A stretch of DNA of 64,000 nt, from contig SWBL01000210.1 in the NCBI GenBank assembly GCA_024195585.1, forward strand, positions 26,572-90,571. The letters run 5' to 3'. A program made the translations under genes and the position numbers. Positions 29,890-40,427 of this stretch are shown in pieces. This DNA is from Aureobasidium sp. EXF-3400 (taxonomy: Eukaryota; Ascomycota; Dothideomycetes; Dothideales; Saccotheciaceae). The notes beneath the pieces are model-generated. The model saw only the letters and a list, made by a program, of their open reading frames with translations. It made no database searches and was not told the DNA's origin. Positions within the stretch are counted from its first letter, which is position 1, and the number at the start of each line of letters is the position of its first letter.

Positions 29890-32073
29890 ATGGGCCTCCT
29901 ACTCCGCCTTGCTCTCCTCTACCTGACCTTTCTGGTCTTGACATCAATATACCAAGCCACTTTTCCAACTTCACCTCACAACAAAGGTGAAATCGTCGAC
30001 CATGGAGCTGAATTGCTTCAAGCCAGCTTTGAAGACCTACAAACACACTATCCACGATTTGACGATTTCGTAAAGTCGACTCATCATGTCATTCTCTCAT
30101 TGTTGCTGTTTGTTACGATGAGGTGGGGTGTTTATGCTGCCTTTTACACGAGTGTGGGTGTTGCTTTCGTGGTTGTGGCTTTTGTGGTTGTTGTTGGGTG
30201 TTTGTTGGTTCGGGTGGTTAGGAAGGTGTACAGGTTGGTGTTAAGGGTGGTTTATCTACCAATCAGGTTCTTCAGGTACCTTGACGAGTTGCGTAGAGAC
30301 ATCCTCCGATGGGCCTGGGAAGAAGCTCTTTGGGCTACTAGACCAAAGACTGCATCCTACAGAAAGGGCTATACTTATACTACTGAGAGCTCCGATGGCA
30401 GCACAAGAGTCTGGACATGGACAGTCGAGCCCGGAGCTGATGGCTTTCCTCCAGGGGAGACGAATACTGGATCTGCAACTGGCGAGCGAAACCGGGCACC
30501 TAAGCCTGAACATACACGACCACCGGTTGGAGGGCATCATGCACCCAAACGCGAACGTCCTACTCCTACTGGATTTGCAGAGTTCGACGAGGATCACGCG
30601 AGATTCCGGCGCCGAATGAAACAAGTAGAAAAGGATCTGCAGGATCAACGCGATAACGCAGATAGAGAAAGACGCAACGCAGATGAGAAAAGACGCAACG
30701 CAGACAGAGAAAGACGTGAGAGGGAGTACTTTCCGAGGTGGGAGTATATAATGACAATGGAAGCGATGGAGCATATGACAGAAGCAGGGGAGAGGATAAC
30801 AGAGCTTTCAGAGGATGACGAAACAGCCGAGCCTGCAAGAGATGATGAACAGATTGAATCCGAGACAAATGGCGAGGGCGAGTCTGCCGAGTCGCCTCAC
30901 GGCAATACTGACTCGGATGGACATAGACGCGTGAACAGGACCAAGCCTATTATTGGCAAAATTCCGAAGGTTGAAGATCTCTGGACTGACCGACGGATTA
31001 AGCGTGGAGCGAGGACACATGAGAAGAAGCATCCCACAAGACCAATGGGCACACATCCGGGTCTTCAAAGAACAGTTCCCGATCCGGCGCAGCCTGGAAA
31101 AACTGGTAGAAAGATCAAGCCTGAGAGGAAGAGTAAGCAGAGCAAGTCCTTACAACACCCTCGCCGGACCTCAGTGTTCCAGGTTGCTCTCGGTCCTCCT
31201 CATAATTACGAGTTTCCTGATTTGCTCACGCGCTCTTCGCCCCGCCTGCCGCGGGAGTCGCTCAATCGCACCGGCTATCACAACAGCCACCGTGGTGAGC
31301 GACTCCCGCCAGATACCTGGGCCGTCACGCACACTGGAGCCGATAATGAATGTTGCAAGATTCGAGTGGGCCATCACCATATAGAGCTCTCACAGAACGG
31401 TGGAACCTACAAGCTTTTGAGGAACGGTGAGATGTACGAGTTCCCGTCGAATGATAAACCATGCCGGCTCTGGATCAATGGCGATGATGTGAAAATCAAA
31501 TGGAATGGTGAAACGATCGAGCTTCCAAGGAATGGTAAGCAGATGAGTCCCGGGATGAATGGACAGGATCAGGATGAGGCATCAAAGGCATCAGAGGCAC
31601 CAAAGACATCAGAGCCGCTGCCTTTCCCCAACTGGCGTATCCGTCGCCCTAGCCAAAGTAACAAGCAAACTCCGCCAAACACTTTTGGCTATGTCAGCTC
31701 TGCTCACAGCACCGTCACATCCGAAGACAGAGGTGAACGGGTCACTTATTCAATAGGTGATGCGATCGCCGAAGTTGTGAGGCATCGTGAGCAAATGGGG
31801 CTACCAAGAAGTGATGGCAAACCAATTAAGCTTTCATTCGATGGCAAACATACTGACCATGTTGTGTTCGAAAGGGATGGTGAATGGATCAAGCTTCCAA
31901 AGAGTGGTGAACAGACCAAGCCTAAGGGGACTGGTGGAGAGACGAAGTCTGAGACGAACGATGAAGGAATCAAGCCTAGGACAACCGACCAAGAGACCAA
32001 GCCTAGGACGGACGATGGGGAGATTATGCCTGAGACGACCGATGAACAGATCAAGCGAACCGATCAGCCCTGA
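29890..32073 (+). CDS. Membrane protein with coiled coil and Asn-Gly-rich short repeats, unknown function
   Basis: 727 residues from the ATG at 29890, chosen because it starts directly at a hydrophobic segment (MGLLLRLALLYLTFLVLTSIYQ); an in-frame ATG at 29794 would add 32 residues. A second hydrophobic region (VGVAFVVVAFVVVVGCLLV, ~80-110) follows. Then come a basic amphipathic stretch, an Arg/Glu/Asn helix with NADRERRNADEKRR repeats (~255-275), a disordered linker, and a C-terminal third made of short degenerate units. These read like GxxIxL / NGExxxLxxNG (HHHIELSQNGGTYKLLRNGE, KIKWNGETIELPRNGK, DGEWIKLPKSGE), then decay into Thr/Lys/Glu-rich copies (IKPRTTDQETKPRTDDGE). Topology suggests a membrane hairpin with cytosolic tail. 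I do not recognise the family. Confidence 0.65.
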   Translation: MGLLLRLALLYLTFLVLTSIYQATFPTSPHNKGEIVDHGAELLQASFEDLQTHYPRFDDFVKSTHHVILSLLLFVTMRWGVYAAFYTSVGVAFVVVAFVVVVGCLLVRVVRKVYRLVLRVVYLPIRFFRYLDELRRDILRWAWEEALWATRPKTASYRKGYTYTTESSDGSTRVWTWTVEPGADGFPPGETNTGSATGERNRAPKPEHTRPPVGGHHAPKRERPTPTGFAEFDEDHARFRRRMKQVEKDLQDQRDNADRERRNADEKRRNADRERREREYFPRWEYIMTMEAMEHMTEAGERITELSEDDETAEPARDDEQIESETNGEGESAESPHGNTDSDGHRRVNRTKPIIGKIPKVEDLWTDRRIKRGARTHEKKHPTRPMGTHPGLQRTVPDPAQPGKTGRKIKPERKSKQSKSLQHPRRTSVFQVALGPPHNYEFPDLLTRSSPRLPRESLNRTGYHNSHRGERLPPDTWAVTHTGADNECCKIRVGHHHIELSQNGGTYKLLRNGEMYEFPSNDKPCRLWINGDDVKIKWNGETIELPRNGKQMSPGMNGQDQDEASKASEAPKTSEPLPFPNWRIRRPSQSNKQTPPNTFGYVSSAHSTVTSEDRGERVTYSIGDAIAEVVRHREQMGLPRSDGKPIKLSFDGKHTDHVVFERDGEWIKLPKSGEQTKPKGTGGETKSETNDEGIKPRTTDQETKPRTDDGEIMPETTDEQIKRTDQP

Positions 32074-32807
32074 GAACGATAGTGGAAAGATCAAGTGTAG
32101 AACTCCTTGTGATTTCATGGATGAGAAGGTCTTTCACTCGATCTCTAAGAAAGCTAGCGGGAGTCATTCCGCAGTCTTACCCATACTACCGAACGCTCTG
32201 ACGGTTCCGGTAATCCTCAACGCAAAGAGTTCAGAAGAGAGTAGAATTGGAAGGAGCAACGATAGAATGTTGTTGTGTCCGTTTTTCGGACGTCCAGGAT
32301 AAAGCAGGTCGTTCACGACTAGATTGGCAGGAATAGCAGTTAAAGTGCGTCCATATTGGATATAAAGTATACTTCTTATTCCATGGACCATCAATCGAGT
32401 CAAGTGGCATGTGATTGGGATGACAGACAACTGGGCGGTCCGCCAGATATCAATTCCAAGCTGGGATAGTTCGAAACAAGTGGCAGTGCTGTATCACGTA
32501 TGACGAGGAGTAGCGTTTGATCCGTTGGCAACAAAGAAAATGTGGAGATGGAAGGAGCCAAGCATTGGGACAAGAATAGAGAGGCTCCCGTCTTTGCCGC
32601 GCATCCGACGCCTGCGCCACGGATCAAGGCGGACTGTTGCCTGAACCAACTGACGCCAGCGTTCGAACGTCTTGTCATTCCCTTTGCCATCACATTCTAG
32701 TCGACCCCATCGCTCCTCCCTAACTATCAACTTGACACCAAATAGCTTGTATCGACTTCCCAGCACTGTATACACAGCTTCTCAAGAAGCCATCTACATC
32801 CAGCACC
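32074..32807. other. Intergenic, nothing recognised
   Basis: 734 bp between tandem + strand genes; presumed promoter of the multipass membrane protein. Confidence 0.4.
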
Positions 32808-33942
32808 ATGCACGGAGAAGTGCTCCACCACCTAGTCCGCCGTGGCTACCAGGCCATGGGCACCACTGAGTCCCGCCAAACAATTGTAGCTGAGATCGAC
32901 CCTGTCGAGATGGTCCCTATCGTCCTCACCGTCGCTCTGTTCGCCTTCATCTTGGCTTCGGTACGTGGACTAGAATCCAATGGAAGTCAGCATGTTACTA
33001 ACATGATAACAGGTCAGATACACTATCGGAGGAGTTGTCGCTAGCCTGGCCATGATCGAGGACCGCCAAACTACTGTCGTCGAGACACGCACTCTCGCTG
33101 TCGATGAAAAGGAGGGCTCTGAGGCTTCCATGGACAAGGCTCGCTTGATCGATGAGGAAGTCATGGTCATCAACCAGATTCCCCTCACCTCCAGCATCCG
33201 CAAGACTATCAGACACCTGGTTTCGGTCGGAGGCTTCAGAGCTCGCTGGAGAGGTCTCGGCTGTGCCCTCATCTACAACCTCGTCCACTCCCTGACTGTC
33301 AACTTCATTGCCGTCTTCGTTACTGCCTTCATTGGTCTGCCTGTCGTTGGTCGTGTTTTCGCCAACATTGCCGCTAATGTCCTGTGCGCTCGCATCCATA
33401 TGGTCTGGACTCACACCGTCGTCTCTGAGCCTTCATCCTTGACCTGGGCTCAGCGTCTCTCCCAGACCGACAGAAACACATGGCGTGCTCTGGCCCTCCC
33501 CTCCTTTGTCCACTCCATCGCCGAGCTTGCCACCTATGGCCTGCCTGTTGCCATGTTCCTTTTCGTCGGTCCCGAGATTACCAACGAAATGGACAACGAG
33601 CACTTGCTCGTCAGAGGTGCCATGTCTCTCCTTGCCTTTGTCATGCTCAACGTTCTCATCTTGCTCCCTGCTACCGTCACACGTACCCGTGTTGAGGCCA
33701 GCTTCTTGCCCGAGGACACCAACACCATTGTGCCCTTTGACCGTACCTTCAACGGTGCCATCAACATGCTTTCCTTGGACACCCGTGCTGGACGCAAGAG
33801 CCTGTTTATTGAGGCTTGGCGTTCATTCGACATGGCCAGCAGAGTTCGCCTGGTCAAGTTCTATGTCAAGGAAGCCGCCATCGAGTTCTTCTTCCTTGTC
33901 ACTGCCGTCATCGCTATCGGTAGCCAGGTCTCCCTTTTGTAA
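32808..33942 (+). CDS. Multipass fungal membrane protein, unknown function
   Basis: Exons 32808-32960 and 33013-33942 with a 52-bp intron (gtacgt...aacag) encode 360 residues. About six hydrophobic segments can be seen: VPIVLTVALFAFILAS (spanning the intron), LGCALIYNLVHSLTVNFIAVF followed by a second stretch to NVLCARIHMVW, ALPSFVHSIAELATYGLPVAMFLFVG, LLAFVMLNVLILLPATV and the C-terminal EFFFLVTAVIAIGSQVSLL. A ~75-residue hydrophilic loop rich in Glu and Asp follows the first segment. Codon use is strongly biased to C-ending codons, suggesting good expression. The pattern is that of a conserved fungal membrane protein family without assigned function; transporter activity is not supported by any motif I can see. 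Confidence 0.85.
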
Positions 33943-34390
33943 ATTGGCCAGAACAAAGCTGTGTCGGTAGCTGGTACAGGTTCTTAATGGATCTTCTTTT
34001 CTACATTTTGGTATCATAACTCTCCCTCAAATTGTAAATGGCGTTTGCGGTGTTCATACATTTCTCAAACTACTCACCCCTTGAACCCCTTGCCCTGTAT
34101 TCAGGAAATATCCGTAATTATGTGATTGTATCCGTCGGTAGCAGTGATCAAGCTCATCCCAAGTGTGCATACCGCCATCAGTTCTTTTGGCAAGTCAGGT
34201 CATCCACCTTGTCTTGATCCTTGAACTAACGCCGTCCCCGACCTGAGGGTATAAACTTGACCAGTCTGCCAAACCATTACCTCTTGGAGATAAGACCAGC
34301 AGTGTGCGCACTGCAAAGGATTTCGACGACTACGTTCACGGACACCCTTGCTGCGTCCACACGTTTCCGATGGGCCGAGACCTTCGCAGA
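33943..34390. other. Intergenic, 3' flank; possible remnant of a further repeat unit
   Basis: 448 bp before the tandem repeats. A short open frame at 34257-34538 runs into the first repeat but is interrupted in all later copies. Confidence 0.35.
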
Positions 34391-34970
34391 TGAGGTTCCA
34401 ATCGAGCTGATGATGGACATCAGCTCGCTTGTAATGTATGGTCTACTAGGACTCTCTCGTGCGTGTCGTCCGCCTTCTTATGAGATAAGGACATTACTTG
34501 AAGGAACAACGATGAATTATCGAGACGTTTGCCAATGAGGTTCCGCTCGATTCAACGATTGATTTGAGCTCGCGCACGAGTGTATGATCTGGCAGAACAA
34601 ACTCGTGCGTTCCATCCAGGGTCTTTACGGCTTGAGAGGTGTATGAGGAGGTACAATAATGGGTTGACAAGACGTTCAGTGATTAGGTTCCACTTGAGTC
34701 AACGAGATTAGCATAAGCTCGTTCACAATCGTGTGGTCTACTGTAATTCACCCGTGCAGTTTGTCCGGCTTCTCACTGCCCGAGGACAGTACTGAGGAAC
34801 ACTATGATGAACCATCGAGGCGGTTGAGAACGAGGTTCCACTCAAATCAACGATTAGTGGAAGCTCGCTCACAGGCGTAGAGTCTGCCAGAAATAACTCG
34901 TGCCTTTTGTCCGCAATCGCACGGTTTGAGGAACAACGATAAACTACCGAGGCGTTCGAGACCCAGTCAA
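34391..34970. repeat. Four diverged ~147-bp direct tandem repeats
   Basis: The landmark (G/T)AGGTTCC followed by a TC(G/A)A-type core starts at 34392, 34538, 34684 and 34832, a spacing of 146, 146 and 148 bp. Each unit then shows the same ordered landmarks: TCAACGA, AGCTCGCxCAC, a GTxTGxC segment, CTCGTGC, GTCC, GAGGAACAACGATGAA-like and CGAGxCGTT. Copies differ by many substitutions and small indels, so the array is old. It lies between a convergent pair of genes (membrane protein + and MFS permease -). Unit length is not a multiple of three and stops occur in every frame, so it is not a coding repeat now. Confidence 0.8.
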
Positions 34971-35280
34971 CCAGGTATCGAAAATAAAGACATATTGAAG
35001 TAGCATGAGGGGGCCCGAAAAAATTGTCGAATTGCACGATTGTTCATCCTTCCCTTGGAGTGTTCGCAGAAAGTCCTCGAAAGTCTCCTCGATAGTTTCG
35101 TCTACTGTGCTACAGTCCTCTTTACAACTCGACAGTACAATGAAACATGAAGCATGAAGACTATGAGCGTGTTCCTTTTATCCACTGTAAATGATACTGC
35201 GAGATTAGAAACTACCAAGCAATTCCAGAAAATCATCAAACAAAAACCATCATCTACCTCAACTGGATCCACTGTCCTTC
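34971..35280. other. 3' flank of the permease gene
   Basis: About 310 bp between the repeat array and the permease stop codon. Nothing recognised. Confidence 0.4.
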
Positions 35281-37089
35281 TTATTTACCAGCCCCAGCAA
35301 CCTTCTCCTCATACAAAATCTCCGCCTTGTCACTATCCACAACAGCAGCACCCGCATAAGCATCAATCTTGAACTTAGAAAACTCTCTCGCAGAAACACC
35401 CTTGGTGAACAACAAATCCATTTCCTCATAGGTGCGGTCTTTGGCTTCAGGAAGTCTGAAATATGCCCATACAAATGTGAGGAACGAAGTTGCGAACCAG
35501 AAAAATGCAGTTTTGCCTTTGAGGTTCCATTCGGTAGGGTTCATGAAGTAGGATTCGAGCTTTGGGGGATGTTAGTGGTGGGAAAGAGCGATGGGAGAAG
35601 GGAAGCTTACAGTAGAGCAAACGATATTCATCAAGGCGTAGGCGTTACGGGCTAGACATACTGTCTTTGCGCGAACGCGGATGGCAGAGGTTTCGGCGAC
35701 GATAGTGTAGGCTACAGGCCCGACGGTAAGAGAGTATGTGAAGAGCCAGACTACAGTCAAGGCTCCAGCAACCCACTTCACATCGTCGGATTTGCTTGCT
35801 GCGGAGACGATACCGATGATGAAGAGAAGAGCACAGAGAACACCCATGCCCGTGGTATAGATCGTTCTTCTGCCGACGCGTGCTAGAATGAACCATGATG
35901 CAATGGTTCCACAGAAAGCCACGGCTGTGCCACCGAGCCCGATACTGTAGGAGACTGTATCTTGGATGCCCGCTTGCTGGAAGAAGTAGGTTGGTGTGTA
36001 TGCGAAACACGAGCCACTGAACAATTGGCCCATGAAGGTCATACAGCAAATTTCGGTTCGTCGACGATCGGTGCCCTTGAAACATTGGAGGTACGAAGTC
36101 TGTGAAGCTTCGTTGTCGAGCTGGTTCTCGATCTCGGTAGTGTGGACCATCATTGCTAGCGTGCCTTTAATCTCATCTTCACCAGTATTGGTTGAGATAC
36201 GCTTCAGGATATGCTGTGCCTCGTCAAGGCGGTTGTTGCGAACCATATACCATGGTGACTCTGGAGCGAAGAAACATGCAACCATGAGCGGCACGGGCCA
36301 TGCCCATTGGACGGCGAAAGGGATACGGTATGACCATTGATCGGTTCTGGCAACAAGACCCTTGAGAACACCAGCGGCGATAAATTGTCCAATGGCCCCT
36401 GAAACATGTCAGAAGGGTTCATGCGGAGAAGAAGAGACTACTTACAGCACAGATTGACGTAAGACGTCAAGTAGCCACGAAGCTGCAGAGGAACAATCTC
36501 CGAAGCATAAGCCGGTCCGATTGTTGCAAAGACACCCCAACTGAAACCACACAGGATCTGACCGACGACAAGGACAGGCTTGTTTGGCGCGAAGAAGGTG
36601 ATAAAGATGAAGGCGTTTAGGAAGAAGAGAGCAACGATGATGACTTTACGGTAGCCGTACTTGGCGGCAAGCCATCCGTTCAAGAAGATGCCAGGAACAA
36701 TACCGACGTTACTGGCGTTGCTATTCGGATGTGAGTAACTGCTCTGTCTACATTGGTTGTGATCTGACTTACTTGAGCGCCGTTTGCCAAGCACCAGTAA
36801 GTTGATAGTCGTTAGTAGCCACATTGTATACACCGAACTTCTTGGCAAAGGATGGATAGGCGAAGAAACTCGACATCAGGATGGTGTCGTAGCCTTCCAT
36901 AACAACAGTCATCGACATGACCATAGACCAAAGAATTGCTTTCCGGTTCTTCATGATGACTTGCATGAGCGGTGTATTGTGCTCAGCATCAGAAGCGTGC
37001 TTAGCGTCAACAATGGCATGGGCGCCAAACACCTCTTCGACTTGATGAGCTCCATGCTTAAGCGATTCGTCTGCTGTGTGAGATGCCAT
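35281..37089 (-). CDS. MFS sugar permease, alpha-glucoside (maltose) transporter type
   Basis: Plasma-membrane proton-sugar symporter of the major facilitator superfamily. Four exons, 37089-36773, 36720-36446, 36398-35611 and 35559-35281 (introns 52, 47 and 51 bp), encode 552 residues with about 12 membrane segments. Features: N-terminal EGYDTILMSSFFAYPSF typical of alpha-glucoside permeases; the loop 2-3 motif with KYGYRK; PAYASEIVPLQLRGYLTSYVNLC|WAIGQ around the second intron; central PESPWYMVRNNR (PESPRWL equivalent); LARVGRRTIY after TM8; and ETSAIRVRAKT in the second half. The C-terminal cytoplasmic tail begins RLPEAKDRTYEEMD. Exon joins restore conserved segments exactly. Substrate is probably maltose or another alpha-glucoside, inferred only from family pattern. 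The ATG at 37089 fits the usual acidic cytosolic N terminus. Confidence 0.93.
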
Positions 37090-37788
37090 CTTGAGAACTC
37101 CAGGGCACCCTGTGAAGGTGAGAGTCGGAGAGCAACAGAGAACAAATCTGCGAGATTGTCTTGCAGATGCACCATAGGGCACCAGCGTGCATTTATCGCC
37201 ATGGTACCTCGGAATGTACTGGAGAAATACATGTAACAGCTGATCGTAACCCTAGAAGAACTGACTGTTATGTCGAAACGGTGCACGCATGACAAGACGA
37301 TGGAATGCTAGCGTGTAGTAAGGTAGGCGTTTGCAGATTATCCGGTGCGTTCAGAGAAATGATTTGCTAAGGATACGATGCATGAAGGAGGATCGTCGAG
37401 TGGTGGTCGATTCCACCAATCACACCACATCACCCCAGATGCAAGACCCCGCGTTCCGAGGAAGGCGTGGTGGGGGGTTCGGACGATGTTACCGCGAACT
37501 TGCTTACTTACAGGGCTCGCTTATGCGTAGAGTGTCGTCTGAAAGCCTGGAATCAGTCCGATCGATCATCGATTGGTGGTGAATCTCAACTCTATTGTTG
37601 ATTCACGTGCTCGTAACTCTGTTGTAGTGTGACTGTGTGTTAGTTGCTACTGTACCTGAGTGATTATCCAGATATAGCCGCGAAGTCTCGAAAGAATCTG
37701 CACCAATCTCATGGGACTCAAGATGTTCTTTGAAAAGCTTTTTCTGGTCGAGACTCTGTAGGACACCAATTTCTCCTTACACAGCGGG
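37090..37788. other. Promoter region of the permease gene, no gene recognised
   Basis: About 700 bp upstream of the permease. No intact gene or RNA recognised. Confidence 0.4.
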
Positions 37789-38460
37789 TCATGCCGGAAT
37801 ATGATCTTCCAGGTCTTCGCCAGTCACAGTAATTATGACCACGTTTTCAAGCTCCATCACTCCTTTGACACTCTTCAGGTCGATGAGAGCTTCTCGGTCA
37901 GTCCTCACAAGCTGGACATCGTCCATAGGCTTGCCGAATTCCTCTCTCTGCATTTCCTGGAGAGGTCAATCGAGACCCGCGACCGATGGTCTTGTCTTTC
38001 TCTCTTCTTTTACAGACATCGGCGGGGTGCCCTTTCTTGTTACACCAAGCTTTGTCGGATGGACGCTGTGAGCTTCGAAAGAAAAGACTATAGCGATATG
38101 CCGTGCTTCCGAAACGACTTCCCGAGCAGGATGCTGTCATGATGCTATCGTCTTTCCGGTCTCAACATCTACCCAACGAAGGCCGTCTCAAGGTTACATC
38201 TACTTGGATGCCAGGCAAGTCAGTGTCACCGTTCTTTGCCTTAGAAAGTCACCCTTCACAGTCAATTCCATGAGTTGTGCCCGAGCGTAGTATCCCATCA
38301 CATTGTGTTACACTTCCTGTGTGACTGAGAGGCGGAAGAATATTGTGAGAGCACCAAGAGGATATGTGTCATGGAAGTCTTCCAGTGAGCGTTGCATCTT
38401 GGGTGCTTGCTTGCCGTGCACGAAAGATGCTGTCCTGCATGACGATGATTGAGCCCACTG
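37789..38460 (-). pseudogene. Decayed protein-coding sequence, family not identified
   Basis: One - strand frame reads like protein for over 200 codons but is broken by about six stop codons. From its 5' side: MQRSLEDFHDTYPLGALTIF, MGYYARAQLMELTVKGDF, then WVDVETGKTIAS, ARHIAIVFSFEAHSVHP, KLGVTRKGTPPMSVKEE and, last, KPMDDVQLVRTDREALIDL...MELENVVIITVTGEDLEDH ending at TGA (37789-37791). Further upstream (to ~38620) other frames also look coding-like, suggesting frameshifts. The final ~50 codons are uninterrupted. A heavily spliced live gene is less likely because several stops are not bracketed by plausible GT/AG pairs. I cannot name the family. Confidence 0.4.
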
Positions 38461-38770
38461 GTGTCGAGTACATTCGAAGTATCAGCATCCAGTGACTTGG
38501 TACCATTGGGGGACTGCCCATGTTCAAATACACCTCCTGCCTTCTGAACATACTTATTGGTGCACGTACAAGCCAAGAAAGTTTTGATCTGACGATAAGA
38601 CGCCGGCGTCATTGACTCCAAAAAGATGCTAAGTGAAGGGAAAGTGAGTCTTGCTTTGGATCACGATGCTGGCAGAGGCGCGTCGCGGCGTTGCAACGCG
38701 ACCATCCACCTTTGTTTCTCGGCGACGACATCACACCCTAAACAGAACGACTGGCGACATCATCGTGACA

Positions 38771-39315
38771 ATGGAAGTCCACAAGAAGATGTTGGCCAAG
38801 AAGCTCAAGGCCCTCTACAAAATTGTAGAGCAACAGAACCCTCGCCTCCATCTGTCTCTCACTATCCGCTATGCTGACGATCTCAAACGCCCTGACCACG
38901 CTATTATCGAACTCAAGATGCCTGAGGATGTCGGTCGCTTCATCAAGGCTGGAGAGCACATGACCGAGGCTGAGAGACACGAAGCTGGCATCGACCGCCT
39001 GCTTACCACCAACGAGCATCTCGCCCAGCCCAGCGCTTACAACCCGATCAAGACTATCGCAGGACTCAGAAAGCTCCTCAAGTCTGGCTATGTCCGTAAG
39101 CCAGAGAGCCCTAGATGCGCCGTTTGGGACGCTTGCGTCTTTGAGGAGCTGCAGGTCCAGGGCTTCGTCATTCAGTTGACCATCGATGACTTCCGCTGGG
39201 CCGCCGATGAAGTTTGGGGTCCTGCTAAGGTTGCAGCCGACAAGCCTGTAAGCAATGTTTGTCGTCGTGCACATCGGTCTCGTCTAAACAAGAACAGGTC
39301 CAATGTGAAGGATGA
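38771..39315 (+). CDS. Small hypothetical protein
   Basis: Exon 38771-39247, then an intron of 50 bp (gtaagc...aacag, CTAAA branch) and a tiny final exon 39298-39315, giving 164 residues. The ATG at 38771 starts MEVHKKMLAKKLKALYKIV; an in-frame ATG lies further upstream but would add a basic, unlikely-looking extension. The protein has alternating helices and strands: LSLTIRYADDLKRPDHAIIELKMPEDVGRFI, then a charged helix HMTEAERHEAGIDRLL, and QGFVIQLTIDDFRWAADEVWGPAK. No signal peptide, membrane segment or known motif. If unspliced, the frame would extend ~50 residues past the donor. Function unknown. Confidence 0.65.
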
Positions 39316-40427
39316 GTCAACCCCGTTGGGTCGAGAGTCGATCAGATTTATCGAAGGTCCGTTGTCCCACTTTGCGCTACACAAGGACATCATGTACTGA
39401 CAGCAAACGTCAACAGCGTGAATTCGCAACACAGACTGCCGGATCCTGTCCAGAGAAGAGCAATCATCGACACGGAAAGCTGCCTGCCTGGAGCAAGCAG
39501 ACGAGAGCCGAAAGAGGTGGGTGTCTCTCGGAACTTACAGATACAATACACCATAGTCTTAGCTGGCAAACAAGACCGGTCGACGTCGCTCGTGTGTCGT
39601 GGCCGATATTCCCTCACTCTTCCTTTCCGAGATACTTTCGTTCAATGTGTGATGCTGTCGTCGCTTCCGTGCTGACCGGAAGATGGTCGGTCTATTGTCA
39701 TGGTTGAATTGAAGGGACGCGAATGCTCAAGCTGGCTGAAAGGGAGGGGCGTCGACGCCTTCGTACCCAAGCCTGCCGGCCACAATATTGAACCACCCTG
39801 GTCCTGCCCCTTCATATACAATTTTTGTCAGCCACCAGCAGTCGTGCCGTACTCAAGTAACCTGGTGACCAGAGGTGATCGGCTAATTACGATGTTGTAG
39901 GAAGTAGTAGGTCGATCACTCGGCCTGTCGGCTGATGAAGACTCATCTCTGGCCCTCTCCTCCAGAAAACTTGGCAAGGTCGGCAAGCTCTTTCCCCATG
40001 CGGGGACCCCATTCCTACAGGCCTCATCTCATCTCGTCTCCAGGCACCTGTTCTTCAACGACACTAGATGATTATGATACAGATCTCCTGGAGAGTCGTT
40101 TAGAAACAGCAGACAAGTGTCAGGAATGCATCTGCTCTACACCCTTGGTCCAGCCACTCAAGCCATGCAATCACGCTTGTTGCATGCGAAGGAAGAAAGG
40201 CCAATGCACCTGCCACTTGAGATCCCCGCAACGTCATCCGATACCATGTTGTATCGGCGGACCTGACGATCCTTTCTTCCAATCTATTTTCCCAGAGCGG
40301 GGTCCGGCAGAGGTCCAATGCTATAATATTTATGCTTGGCCGGCCTGCACGTCTACGTTGTCGTTCATCCTGCTCATCGCACTCACTTTCAATCACTTGT
40401 TGGGTCAGATCAACGCTCAGACAAGCC
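39316..40427. other. Promoter region of the mutarotase gene
   Basis: 1.1 kb without a recognised gene. A GCGGGG (fits the CreA consensus SYGGRG) near 39998 and an AT-rich TATA-like element at ~40322 are consistent with a carbon-regulated promoter. A Cys-rich open frame at 39935-40330 overlaps the signal peptide of the mutarotase in another frame and is not called. Confidence 0.4.
40322..40328 (+). promoter_or_regulatory. TATA-like element of the aldose 1-epimerase gene
   Basis: TATAATA within an AT stretch about 100 bp before the ATG at 40428. Confidence 0.4.
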
